Shown here in pieces: positions 1 to 7,417 of a DNA stretch of 43,031 bases. The notes under the pieces were generated by a model that did not search any database, had not been told where the DNA came from, and saw only the letters and a list, made by a program, of their open reading frames with translations. Within the stretch, counting starts at the first letter, position 1, and every line of letters starts with the position of its first letter. Source of the DNA: Elusimicrobiota bacterium (lineage in GTDB: Bacteria; Elusimicrobiota; Elusimicrobia; FEN-1173). Made by a program: the position numbers and the translations under genes. The stretch spans positions 1-43,031 of the forward strand of contig JAKLDV010000008.1 in NCBI GenBank assembly GCA_022703335.1, in the 5' to 3' direction.

Positions 1-1
1 G

Positions 2-364
2 GCCGGGCTCATGCCCCTCACCGACGACGAGTACACGCGCGGCAAATGCGGCTTCAAGATCCTGCAGTACATGGCCGTCGGCGCCGTGCCCATCGGCGTG
101 CCGCTCATCACCGGCCCGGCGGTGCTCACCACGGTCCTCCTGTTGACGGCGGAACATCACTACGTCATCACGGGCCCGGCCATCCTCCTGAACGTCCTGT
201 TCGCCGGGCTGGTGTTCGGTTTCGCCGAGCCCATCCACGATTTTCTGGGGAAGGCCGGCACCAAGACGATCTCCAAGATCGCCCACCTGCTGTTGGCCGC
301 CATCGCCGTGATGATGGTGCGCAAGGGGCTGGCGCAGATCATCGCCACCGGCGGGTTCATGTGA
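2..364 (+). CDS. MarC family integral membrane protein (3' part only)
   Basis: The reading frame is open from the left edge of the window, so the N-terminal part of the gene lies outside; a Met codon at 11 is probably internal. The visible 120 residues contain hydrophobic helices and the stretch PLITGPAVLTTVLLL, which matches the conserved PL-x-x-GP-x-x-x-T segment of the MarC (UPF0056) family. Family members are inner-membrane proteins of about 200-220 residues with six helices, so roughly the C-terminal half is seen. No transport substrate is firmly established for the family. The gene ends just before a lipoprotein gene on the same strand, probably in the same transcript. Confidence 0.85.
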   Translation, partial: AGLMPLTDDEYTRGKCGFKILQYMAVGAVPIGVPLITGPAVLTTVLLLTAEHHYVITGPAILLNVLFAGLVFGFAEPIHDFLGKAGTKTISKIAHLLLAAIAVMMVRKGLAQIIATGGFM

Positions 365-381
365 AAAAGTCGAGGACAATC

Positions 382-963
382 ATGCGCGCGCGAAACCTGC
401 TGGCCATCGGGGTCCTGATCTGTTCTTGCGCCTGTACCGGCCAAAAACAGAGCCCGACGACGGAAGCCCCCCCCAAAGAAGAGAAAAAGCAGGCGGCGAC
501 TTCCACGGAAGAGGCGACCGACCGGCTGCTCATGGCGCTCAATCAGGGGGACTACGCTCAATTCTCCCGGGAGTTCGACGACAAAATGAAGGCCGCCCTC
601 AACGAGGCGGAGTTCGCCAAGCTGCGGACGAACATTTTGGAGAAGATCGGCCTGTATCAGACCCGCGGGCTGCCCCGGACGCTCAAGCTCAAAGACGCCA
701 CGGTGATGGTCTACCGGGCGCGTTTCGAGAACGAGCCGGAGGCGGAGGTGCGGGTGGTTTTCCGCGAGGTCGGCGGCCAGCGGCGCGTGTCCGGCCTGTT
801 GTTCAACTCGCCCAAGCTGAGGGCGGCCGCCGCGCCCGCTCCCGCGGCGGAAACCAAGACCCCGGCGGCTTCGCCGGCCGACGCGAAGAAGGAGACGAAG
901 GCCGAGGTGCCTCCCGAAAAGAAAGACGAGGCCAAGCCAGGAACTCCCAAGGCATCGCAATAA
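382..963 (+). CDS. DUF3887-like lipoprotein
   Basis: The 193-residue product begins with positive residues and a hydrophobic run (LLAIGVLI) ending in a Cys-rich lipobox-like segment (CSCAC), so it is probably a lipoprotein. Residues about 40-145 carry a DUF3887-type pattern (ALNQGDYAQFSREFDDKMK, a GLYQ segment, then beta-strand-like repeats); the function of this domain is unknown. The tail from about 150 is low-complexity Ala/Pro/Lys/Glu and is probably a disordered spacer. ATG 382 is chosen because GAGGA lies six bases upstream; a GTG at 361 in the same frame overlaps the MarC stop but has no good ribosome site. Confidence 0.75.
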   Translation: MRARNLLAIGVLICSCACTGQKQSPTTEAPPKEEKKQAATSTEEATDRLLMALNQGDYAQFSREFDDKMKAALNEAEFAKLRTNILEKIGLYQTRGLPRTLKLKDATVMVYRARFENEPEAEVRVVFREVGGQRRVSGLLFNSPKLRAAAAPAPAAETKTPAASPADAKKETKAEVPPEKKDEAKPGTPKASQ

Positions 964-1117
964 AGGTTTCCGTCGCCCGGGGCCCGGCCGTCGGAAAAGG
1001 CGCGGCAACAATTTCAGGGGAGACGGCTCCGACGCGCAAAGCGAGTTGAAGCGTTTGAGGGGGCCGGTGATCGCGTGGAGCAGAGAGACTCCCGCTGAAT
1101 TTTATGGAGCGGTGCCA

Positions 1118-1200
1118 CCGCGAACGCACCCAACGATTTAGTGGGCCCCAACGCAGAGCTCTTGGGGCCAGCGGCACCGCATCGCGGTGGCGGCTCCGCT
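1118..1200 (+). repeat. tRNA-Ser-linked structured repeat, copy 1
   Basis: These 83 nt end exactly at the base before tRNA-Ser(UGA). They match copy 2 (3099-3181, opposite strand) at about 77 of 83 positions without gaps. Internal dyads are GGCCCCA (1144-1150) with TGGGGCC (1163-1169), and CACCGC-ATC-GCGGTG (1175-1189) with AGCGG/CCGCT arms outside it, so the single strand would fold into two hairpins directly against the tRNA. The function is unknown. Confidence 0.85.
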
Positions 1201-1287
1201 GGAGGGGTGGCCGAGTGGTTTAAGGCGCTGGTCTTGAAAACCAGTGTAGGCTAACACCTACCGGGGGTTCAAATCCCTCCCCCTCCG
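1201..1287 (+). tRNA. tRNA-Ser(UGA)
   Basis: This is an 87-nt class II tRNA. The acceptor stem is GGAGGGG (1201-1207) with CCCCTCC (1280-1286) and discriminator G1287. The anticodon arm is CTGGT-CTTGAAA-ACCAG with anticodon TGA, there is a long variable arm (GTAGGCTAACACCTAC), and the T arm is GGGGG-TTCAAAT-CCCTC. CCA is not encoded. The 83-nt repeat touches the 5' end, so no ordinary leader separates them. Confidence 0.97.
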
Positions 1288-1334
1288 TTTTTATTTGAGT
1301 TCCGATTAAGGTGGAAAGGCAGGACAATCGACGG

Positions 1335-1754
1335 ATGAGTCGTTTCAGGAAAATAGCGCTGGCGGTCTTGGTGGTGGGATTTTCGGGCGTTCTGGTGTTG
1401 GCCGGCGGGACATTCTATATGCTCCATGCGGAGGTCAAGCGGATTTGCGTCGAGGCCGGGAACCGGTTCGAGGGGGATTGTGTGGAGTCGTTGATCGCCA
1501 CGGTCAAGGCCGAGGAGCTTCCCTTTAAAACGAGGAACGAAGCCATTTGGGCCCTGGGACAGTTGGCCGACGCCAAGGCCCTTCCATATTTGACGGAAAT
1601 ACAGCCCAAGACCTTTTGTCAAAAACCGTGCGGCAATAAATACCTGTGCCGCTACGAATTGGACAAGGCCGTGAAATGGTGCACCCAGGGAAACCTCACC
1701 CGCTGGATGTATGCCCACCGGGAAGACTGGCTTGAAGAAGGACGGAAAGGTTGA
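1335..1754 (+). CDS. Small membrane-anchored protein of unknown function
   Basis: The 139-residue product has one N-terminal membrane helix (about residues 7-28) and a soluble C-terminal part. The segment FKTRNEAIWALGQLADAKALPYL resembles one HEAT-type helical repeat. The C-terminal half has several Cys residues (TFCQKPCGNKYLCRYE), which suggests disulfides in the periplasm. No named family is recognised. ATG 1335 is preferred over a GTG at 1311 because the latter adds only a short polar leader; the ribosome site (AGGCAGGA) is modest. It ends four bases before the nitroreductase start, so the two are probably co-transcribed. Confidence 0.7.
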   Translation: MSRFRKIALAVLVVGFSGVLVLAGGTFYMLHAEVKRICVEAGNRFEGDCVESLIATVKAEELPFKTRNEAIWALGQLADAKALPYLTEIQPKTFCQKPCGNKYLCRYELDKAVKWCTQGNLTRWMYAHREDWLEEGRKG

Positions 1755-1758
1755 CCCG

Positions 1759-2322
1759 ATGAACCCCGTGATTGAAAACATCAAGGCCCGGCGGTCCGTC
1801 CGGTTGTTCGACGGGAGGAAGATCGACAAAAAGACGCTCGAGGCGCTCATCGACGCGGCCCGTTGGGCGCCGACCGGGATGAACAGCCAGCCGTGGCGGT
1901 TCGTGGTGGCGCAGGGGGACGAGTTTCGGAAGAAGTTGTCCGCGTTGGCGCTGCCGCGCTATAAAAAATGGCTTGAGAAAATGCCGCAGGAACTGAAGGC
2001 CATGCGCCAGGAGGTCGACGAAAAAACGGGCGACCCCGCCTATTACGGCGCCCCCGTCGTCGTCTTCGTCATCGGCAAGGGCATGACGAGCGATTTCGAC
2101 TGCGCGATGGCGTGCCAGAACATCATGCTGGCCGCGCGGTCTTTGGGCATCGGGAGTTGTTGGGTGTACATCGGCCAACTGCCGCTGGACGACGCGGAGA
2201 TGCGCGGAGCGCTCGAATTGAAGGAGGGGGAAAAAGTGTACGGCCCCCTCGTGTTGGGTTACCCGAAAGGGAATTTCCCGGCGCCTCCGCCCAAAAAAGA
2301 CCCGCCGGTAAAATGGCTTTGA
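1759..2322 (+). CDS. Nitroreductase family FMN-dependent oxidoreductase
   Basis: The 187-residue product has the family opening IKARRSVRLFDGRKIDKKTLEALIDAARWAPTGMNSQPWRFVV, whose Arg-Arg-Ser and Asn-Ser-Gln-Pro segments contact FMN and form the dimer core. Further on are the mid-protein APVVVFV strand and GSCWVYIGQL, followed by the usual LGYPKG near the C-terminus. Members reduce nitro groups, quinones or flavins with NAD(P)H in the cytoplasm; the substrate here cannot be told. The length is normal for the short subgroup. ATG 1759 follows AAGGACGGAAAGG and lies four bases past the previous stop. Confidence 0.9.
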   Translation: MNPVIENIKARRSVRLFDGRKIDKKTLEALIDAARWAPTGMNSQPWRFVVAQGDEFRKKLSALALPRYKKWLEKMPQELKAMRQEVDEKTGDPAYYGAPVVVFVIGKGMTSDFDCAMACQNIMLAARSLGIGSCWVYIGQLPLDDAEMRGALELKEGEKVYGPLVLGYPKGNFPAPPPKKDPPVKWL

Positions 2323-2343
2323 ATAAAAGGTAAAGGAGCGTCC

Positions 2344-2889
2344 ATGAAAAAGAATCGGCTGGGCTTGATGTGGGGAATTTTCCTTCTGGGGGCGGGGCCC
2401 GCCTTGGCGGAGCCGTCGGAGTCCATCAAATACCTGATGAGCGAACGAATGAGCCTTTTCGACAACGGGCTCATGCGGATCGAGGAACATTTGTATCGGC
2501 ACTTGGGAGAAAATTGGGGCGTCCTTGTGAATTACGATTGGAACAAAAACGCCATTTTCGTCCGCGTGTGGCGGGACGACATCGAGGAGGCGCAGAAGAC
2601 CAAGGACAGCCCCACGCCGAAAGACATGGCCACGAGGGCCATCGGCGAAGTCAAAAAGTTCTGCGGATACAACGAGGACGGGAAACTGATCAACCCGGAT
2701 ACCGGAGGGCTGATCGGAAGTTATTTCAGTCATCGGGGGTATGTTTCCAAGCAGGAGCCGAAGAGCATCGTGGCGGACGTGAACGGCATTGTGGAGATCA
2801 CCGCGGCCGTTCAGGGAAAGAAAGAACGCATCGAGGGAAAGACCAAACTGACCGAGAAGAAAGTGAATTGGTCCACCGTAAAAAACTGA
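2344..2889 (+). CDS. Secreted protein of unknown function
   Basis: The 181-residue product starts with a clear signal peptide (MKKNRLGLMWGIFLLGAGPALA, cleavage after ALA), so the mature part of about 159 residues is periplasmic or outside. It is mixed alpha/beta with many charged residues and no motif I recognise. AAAGGAG lies just before ATG 2344. The gene is 21 bases after the nitroreductase and is followed by a strong terminator, so it ends the transcript that begins at or before 1335. Confidence 0.75.
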   Translation: MKKNRLGLMWGIFLLGAGPALAEPSESIKYLMSERMSLFDNGLMRIEEHLYRHLGENWGVLVNYDWNKNAIFVRVWRDDIEEAQKTKDSPTPKDMATRAIGEVKKFCGYNEDGKLINPDTGGLIGSYFSHRGYVSKQEPKSIVADVNGIVEITAAVQGKKERIEGKTKLTEKKVNWSTVKN

Positions 2890-2955
2890 AACGCCGGGGG
2901 AGACGATAGAAAATCGTCCGACCCGTTTTCGCCGCTGTTCGGCGGCCCAAAAAGA

Positions 2956-3002
2956 AACCCGCTTCGTGTCCGGCTCAAAAGAGAGCCCGAACGAAGCGGG
3001 TT
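2956..3002. terminator. Bidirectional intrinsic terminator
   Basis: The arms AACCCGCTTCGT (2956-2967) and ACGAAGCGGGTT (2991-3002) form a 12-bp stem, and an inner GGCTC/GAGCC stem lies in the loop. T-runs follow on the plus strand (3001-3005) and on the minus strand (TTTCTTTTT), so it can stop the upstream gene and also the minus-strand tRNA-Ser(GGA). Confidence 0.92.
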
Positions 3003-3011
3003 TTTAAATGG

Positions 3012-3098
3012 CGGAAGGGGAGGGATTTGAACCCTCGAGGACCTTTCAGCCCTACACGATTTCCAGTCGTGCCGTTTAAGCCGCTCACGCACCCTTCC
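3012..3098 (-). tRNA. tRNA-Ser(GGA)
   Basis: Read on the minus strand this is an 87-nt class II tRNA. The acceptor stem GGAAGGG (3098-3092) pairs with CCCTTCC (3019-3013), with discriminator G at 3012. The anticodon arm is CACGA-CTGGAAA-TCGTG with anticodon GGA; a long variable arm and a T arm GAGGG-TTCAAAT-CCCTC follow. CCA is not encoded. The 5' end abuts copy 2 of the 83-nt repeat, the same arrangement as at tRNA-Ser(UGA). Confidence 0.96.
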
Positions 3099-3181
3099 AG
3101 CGGAGTCGTCACCGCGATGCGGTGCCGCTGGCCCCAAAAGCGCTGCGTTGGGGCCCGTTAAATCGTTGGGTGCGTTCGCGG
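3099..3181 (-). repeat. tRNA-Ser-linked structured repeat, copy 2
   Basis: On the minus strand these 83 nt run directly into the 5' end of tRNA-Ser(GGA). They match copy 1 with about six substitutions and no gaps, although the two tRNAs themselves differ widely. The same two hairpins can form (GGCCCCA/TGGGGCC and CACCGC-ATC-GCGGTG). Confidence 0.85.
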
Positions 3182-3272
3182 CTGCGCCACCTCGCCGCCG
3201 CGGGCTCCGAGGAAAGGAGGCCCGCCTGGCCCGATTCAGCGGCGGATAGAAATCCGCCGGCAATCCACCGCC

Positions 3273-3339
3273 CGCACCCTTCCAGCGGAGTCGTCACCGC
3301 GATGCGGTGCCGTTGGCCCCAAAAGCGCTGCGTTGGAGC
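3273..3339 (-). repeat. Partial repeat copy 3 with a tRNA-Ser 5' remnant
   Basis: Positions 3284-3339 match the tRNA-proximal 56 nt of copy 2 with two differences. The match continues 11 nt into what would be the tRNA 5' end (GGAAGGGTGCG on the minus strand, 3283-3273), after which no tRNA follows. Next to it is a 7-bp hairpin, GGCGGAT-AGAA-ATCCGCC (3241-3258). The rest of the 313-base gap from 3099 to 3411 holds no gene that I can see. Confidence 0.75.
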
Positions 3340-3411
3340 CCATCACGAAACGGAATTATACTTGATTGAGGATGTGTTCTGCTGGGAATTTTTGGGGCCG
3401 CCCAGCCGGTG

Positions 3412-4824
3412 TCACCGCAGATAGCCCAAATCTTTAAGGTTCTCCAGGACATGCGGGTCGACGTCGCCCTTGCGCAGAGAGGCCCCCCGTTTCTGTTTCC
3501 ACCGCGCCAGTTTTTCCGATAGGTCCGAGAAGACATCGGGGCGGCGTCCTTTGACGTCGGTGAGTTCCGCCGGGTCGTTTTTGAGATCGAACAGCAGCAT
3601 TCGATCGTTGAACCCGTCGCGCAGCAGTTTGAATTCGTTGGTGCGGACGCACTCAAAATGTTGCCGGACCGAATAGCTGTAGGCGGGGAGGTCGGGCGGC
3701 GCGGCGGAGGCCAAGACGTCGACCCCGTCCATCGGCGATTTGTTTTCTATGCCCAGAAGTCCCAAAAGAGTCGGGAGGACGTCGGCCAGCCGGACCTGTT
3801 CGGCGATACGGCGTCCCGAAGGGAGGACTTTGGGATAGGAGATGATGAGGGGCACGCGTATTTGCCGGTCGTAGACCTCGGAGCCGTGTCGAAACCGCTG
3901 TCCGACATGGCTGCTTTCCCGGAGCGTTTCGCCGTGGTCGCCCACAAGGATCACCACGGTGTCGTCCAGGAGTCGGCGTTGTTGCAGGAGGGAAACGATC
4001 CGGGACAATTGGCTGTCGACGTGGGCGATCTCCCCCAAATACCAGGATTCGATCACGGCGTTGTCCTCCTCGGTGAGACGGAAGAAGGAAATGTCCGCCT
4101 CGGGGTGCGTTTGCAAAAGGGCGCTGGCGGCGGTTTTCTCCTCCGGGGTGATTCCCCGGGACAGGTAGCCGGGGGTTTGGCGACGGAGGGCCAGATAGGT
4201 TTCAAAGCGGACGGCCCCGGGACTTCTTTCCCGGCGGAATCGTTCCGGCGGAAAATAGGGGGCGTGGGGGTCGAAGTAATGGACCCACAGGAAAAAGGGG
4301 GCCGGGCCGGTTTTTTCCAGCCGGCGGAGCGCGCGGTCGGTGGTGTCCTCGGCGAACCGTTCCGGGGAGGAGAAATCGCCGTCGACGGTTTTGAACCCGC
4401 GCAGATAGCCGTCGGTCAGCAGATGTTTGACGCTCACGAACGCGGCGGTGTCGTAGCCGTTCGCCGCGAGGAGGCCGGCCAGGGTGGGCGGGTCTTTTTC
4501 CAGGACGATGCCGTTTTCATAGACCCCGTGCTCGTCGGGGGAAAGTCCGGTGAAGAGGGTGATGTGGGCCGGATCCGTGACGGGGATGGGTGTGATGGCC
4601 TGTTCGAAGAGGACCCCTCGGGCCGCGAGGCCGTCGAGGGTGGGGGTCTCGGCGGTGGGATGGCCGTAGCAGGCGAGATGGTCCGCCCGCGTGGTGTCGA
4701 GGGTGATGAGGAGGACGTTCGGTTTTTGCGGCGGCCCCTGGGCGGGAATGTTTCGGGAGGGCGCCGTGAGGGCCGCCAGGAGGAGCGGCAGGAGGAAGAG
4801 GTTTTTTTTCGGAGACGAGGTCAT
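3412..4824 (-). CDS. Sulfatase-fold (alkaline phosphatase superfamily) protein, probably exported
   Basis: The 470-residue product has an N-terminal hydrophobic segment (about 9-22), then the sulfatase core. NVLLITLDTTRADHLACYG holds the first metal Asp (D43), PVTDPAHITLFTG is the active-site loop, a central FFLWVHYFDPHAPYFPP follows, and VGDHGETL holds the second metal motif. In true sulfatases the nucleophile loop is C/S-x-P-x-R; here the equivalent is T83-D-P-A-H, so formylglycine cannot be made at that position. A phosphodiesterase or transferase role is therefore as likely as sulfate hydrolysis. The start overlaps the stop of the SGNH gene by four bases (ATGA), which indicates translational coupling. 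Confidence 0.88.
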   Translation of the reverse strand: MTSSPKKNLFLLPLLLAALTAPSRNIPAQGPPQKPNVLLITLDTTRADHLACYGHPTAETPTLDGLAARGVLFEQAITPIPVTDPAHITLFTGLSPDEHGVYENGIVLEKDPPTLAGLLAANGYDTAAFVSVKHLLTDGYLRGFKTVDGDFSSPERFAEDTTDRALRRLEKTGPAPFFLWVHYFDPHAPYFPPERFRRERSPGAVRFETYLALRRQTPGYLSRGITPEEKTAASALLQTHPEADISFFRLTEEDNAVIESWYLGEIAHVDSQLSRIVSLLQQRRLLDDTVVILVGDHGETLRESSHVGQRFRHGSEVYDRQIRVPLIISYPKVLPSGRRIAEQVRLADVLPTLLGLLGIENKSPMDGVDVLASAAPPDLPAYSYSVRQHFECVRTNEFKLLRDGFNDRMLLFDLKNDPAELTDVKGRRPDVFSDLSEKLARWKQKRGASLRKGDVDPHVLENLKDLGYLR

Positions 4825-5972
4825 TGCAGGAACAGTTTACTCGTTGTGTGGCGGCGCGGGGAGTTTAGGACGTCGGCCAGCCGGCGTTCCCAGGTTTTTG
4901 GCGGAGCGTTCCTTTGTTCGTGCGGGATCGGCTCCTTCAGCGTCGGATCGAGCGTCCGGAGGAAAGCGCTCAACTCGCCGGCGATCAGCGCATGGGCTTC
5001 GGCCGACCAGTGTGTGCCGGCATGGAAACGTTTTTTGGCGTCCGGGAATTTCGCGAGGGCCGGGCGAACGGAGAAATAGGGGATCCCGTGGGAACGGCAG
5101 TGGTCCTCCAGTTGGTTTTCAGCAGGGCTGGCGTCGGGGGAAGAGAGTTCGTCGTGGATGGGCATGAACACAACGAGGGGGGCCGCGCCGGCGGCGCGGG
5201 CCACGCGGCAGAATTCCTCCAGAAGGGCGGTGGTGAGCCGCCACTCGCCCGGCGTGTCTCGGGGGGAGAAGAGGGTTTTGAGGAGGCGAAAGAGTTTCGG
5301 ATGAAAAAATTCCCAACGGACAATTTCATCCGGCGAAGGGACCGGGAAATTCTCCAAAAGCAAGTCCTGTCCATGGAGTCGGAATCGCGGTTTGGCGGCC
5401 CAGGGGAAGGTCGTGCTGTTGCGGGGGATGTCGCAGGTGACGAACCCGAGGATGACGACGTCGGGGTGGTATGTCAGCCCCTCCTGCCGAAGATAAAGAA
5501 GCATCTGGTCGTGTCCGTACCCCATCACGCCGAAATTCAGGACTTCCGTGTTGGGCAGCAGATGTTCCAACCGGGCGGGATAGGTTTCGGCGTCCGATAA
5601 TTTGGCCGCGGCCGCGTAGGAGTCGCCGAAGACGGCCACCCGCCGGACGTGGGGCGGTTTTTCGTCGGCGTATTCACGGCGGCCGCGCAGTTCGCGGGAG
5701 TTCGAGTGGAAACCCGTGCGATCATTCCGGACTCCCGGGCGGAGGGCCCATCCGCGGACCGGATCGAATCGTTCCGCGGGGTCGAGAGGGAGGGCGGGTT
5801 TTTGTTGTCGGACGGTCCAGAGATATCGCCGGATTTCGGAATCTTGGAACCGGGAAAAATCAGACGGCCAGAGACGCACAAGGGACAGACGCGTGGCGAT
5901 TTCCAAGAACAGAAGGAGGATCAGGATGTACGGTAAAAGGATCCACCGGCCGACCCGGTTCGGGAAACGCAT
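4821..5972 (-). CDS. Membrane-anchored SGNH/GDSL-type hydrolase
   Basis: The 383-residue product has one N-terminal membrane helix (about 10-27) followed by a large domain outside the membrane. RRVAVFGDSYA carries the GDS block with candidate nucleophile S118, NFGVMGYGHDQ is the block II-like Gly turn, and GTHWSAEAH near residue 340 carries the likely catalytic His, with Gly where the family usually has Asp two residues before it. Such proteins hydrolyse esters or move acyl groups on surface glycans. It is the first gene of a two-gene operon with the sulfatase-fold protein, which suggests a shared job on a modified surface polymer. The substrate is unknown. Confidence 0.8.
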   Translation of the reverse strand: MRFPNRVGRWILLPYILILLLFLEIATRLSLVRLWPSDFSRFQDSEIRRYLWTVRQQKPALPLDPAERFDPVRGWALRPGVRNDRTGFHSNSRELRGRREYADEKPPHVRRVAVFGDSYAAAAKLSDAETYPARLEHLLPNTEVLNFGVMGYGHDQMLLYLRQEGLTYHPDVVILGFVTCDIPRNSTTFPWAAKPRFRLHGQDLLLENFPVPSPDEIVRWEFFHPKLFRLLKTLFSPRDTPGEWRLTTALLEEFCRVARAAGAAPLVVFMPIHDELSSPDASPAENQLEDHCRSHGIPYFSVRPALAKFPDAKKRFHAGTHWSAEAHALIAGELSAFLRTLDPTLKEPIPHEQRNAPPKTWERRLADVLNSPRRHTTSKLFLQ

Positions 5973-6249
5973 GGAGACGATTATATCGAAAAATCGAGTG
6001 GAGCGGGCGCATTTTTAGGGATTTTTCGGGCCACTCCGGCCGAAAATTAAATAAAATCACATTGTCAATTCGTATCAATTTTTAATTACACGGGACGGGG
6101 GCCCGAGGGAGAGGGCCTCGGACCTTTGTCGAGAGGGGGAAGGAGAGTATTTGGCGTCATGGGGGGCCTTTGTACGTTTCCCCGCTTTATTGGAATCACG
6201 GCAATTGGATCAACCCGGACAAAGTTCAAAAAAGGCGGTGTTTTTTCCC

Positions 6250-6279
6250 TTGACGGCGCGCGGGGAACTTTGTTAACAT
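6250..6279 (+). promoter_or_regulatory. Sigma-70-type promoter before the DUF4912 gene
   Basis: TTGACG (6250-6255) and TTAACA (6273-6278) are separated by 17 bp. Transcription would begin near 6286, giving a leader of about 150 nt. The region 5973-6249 between the divergent genes is partly AT-rich and shows nothing else that I recognise. Confidence 0.6.
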
Positions 6280-6304
6280 ACCGCACCTACGAGAATGGGC
6301 AGCA

Positions 6305-6334
6305 ACGCCATCCGCATTCCGCGATGGCGTTTTC
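6305..6334 (+). promoter_or_regulatory. Terminator-like hairpin in the DUF4912 leader
   Basis: ACGCCATC (6305-6312) pairs with GATGGCGT (6323-6330), followed by TTTC. It lies downstream of the promoter at 6250 and about 100 nt before the start codon, so it may act as a weak attenuator or simply as a leader stem. Confidence 0.45.
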
Positions 6335-6435
6335 GGTGTAGTCCTCGAAGTACCCCGGCAGACTCTCTATGGAAACGAACCAATTTTTCCGTATGTGTGG
6401 TTTTTTGCCCTCATTATATTAAGTGGAGGAGAATC

Positions 6436-7311
6436 ATGAGTTCATCGTCTTCGTCTAACGTCCCCAGTTCCACGCCGCCCTCTCAGGGTTTCGTGGAGAC
6501 GGGGCCTGGTCTTCCGCGGGATTACGGCGTTACCCGGCTTGTCCTCATCCCCCGGGACCCTCAGTGGATGCACGCGTATTGGGAGGTGGCCCCCTACACG
6601 TGGCAGGAGGCGGAGAAAAATTTCGGGTCGGCGGTGCGGACCTCCGGCCGGGCCGTGCTGCGGCTGCATTGCGGCGACGGCGCGTCCGCCAAGACGTTCG
6701 ACGTCAACATCCACCTGGACGCGCGCAACTGGTACATCTTCAGTCCGGCGCGCGGAGGCCTGTGGCACGCCGAGCTGGGGATGCTCCTGCCCGACGGGCG
6801 CTTTGTGCTGCTGGCGATCTCCAACGAGATCCGCCTGCCCACCGGGCAGGTGTCCGACGTGATCGACGAGAAGTGGGCGGTGATGAAGGCCGACTGGGAG
6901 AGGCTTTTCGAGCTCTCCGGCGGCGGCAAGCTCGGCGCCGGCTCTCTGGATGTGGCCCGCATGTTGGCCCAGCGATGGGAACTGCTCCGCGCCGTGTCCT
7001 CCTGGATGGGCGCGCCGGGCGGCGCGTCGTGGTCCGGCATGCCCGGGTCTTCCTGGGCGCGGCCGCCCCAGGCGCACAAGGGGTTCTGGCTGGAGGCCGA
7101 CTGCGAACTGATCGTCTACGGAGCCACCGAACCGGACGCCAAGGTCACCATGCAGGGCAACCCCATCACGCTGAACCCGGACGGCACCTTTTCCTTCCGT
7201 TTCGCCCTCCCCGACGGGAAACTGGAGATCCCGATCCACGCGACGAACCGCGACGGCGACATGTCCAAGAGCGTGGATTTCACCGTCACGCGAGCCACCC
7301 AGCGGACTTGA
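6436..7311 (+). CDS. DUF4912 domain protein
   Basis: The 291-residue product has a Ser/Pro-rich start and then the DUF4912 domain (about 25-140), marked by VTRLVLIPRDPQWMHAYWEV, a pattern of aromatic residues and an HLDARNWYIF segment. DUF4912 proteins are of unknown biochemical role; the fold resembles carbohydrate-binding beta-sandwich modules. The C-terminal part contains a second beta-rich segment (ELIVYGATEPDAKVTMQG...NPDGTFSFRFALPDG) like a bacterial Ig-type repeat. GTGGAGGAG precedes ATG 6436. The next gene is a GH57 branching enzyme, so a part in glycogen handling is a reasonable inference. Confidence 0.85.
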   Translation: MSSSSSSNVPSSTPPSQGFVETGPGLPRDYGVTRLVLIPRDPQWMHAYWEVAPYTWQEAEKNFGSAVRTSGRAVLRLHCGDGASAKTFDVNIHLDARNWYIFSPARGGLWHAELGMLLPDGRFVLLAISNEIRLPTGQVSDVIDEKWAVMKADWERLFELSGGGKLGAGSLDVARMLAQRWELLRAVSSWMGAPGGASWSGMPGSSWARPPQAHKGFWLEADCELIVYGATEPDAKVTMQGNPITLNPDGTFSFRFALPDGKLEIPIHATNRDGDMSKSVDFTVTRATQRT

Positions 7312-7417
7312 TCCGCCGGTGGGGGCGCGCGTGAGGGGTTCCATGGGTAAAGCATCATCGGCCGCGGACATGCCCGGCCCGGCTCCGTTGTTTTTCCCGT
7401 CATCGAGGTGACCCTGT

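Noticed and set aside
3182-3283. Possible third tRNA-Ser beyond repeat copy 3
   Set aside because: Only the first 11 nt match a tRNA 5' end; no anticodon arm, T arm or matching acceptor strand follows.
3658-5079. Open frame (473 codons) on the plus strand opposite the sulfatase-fold gene
   Set aside because: Gly/Arg/Val-rich noise with no motif; the minus strand carries clear catalytic motifs.
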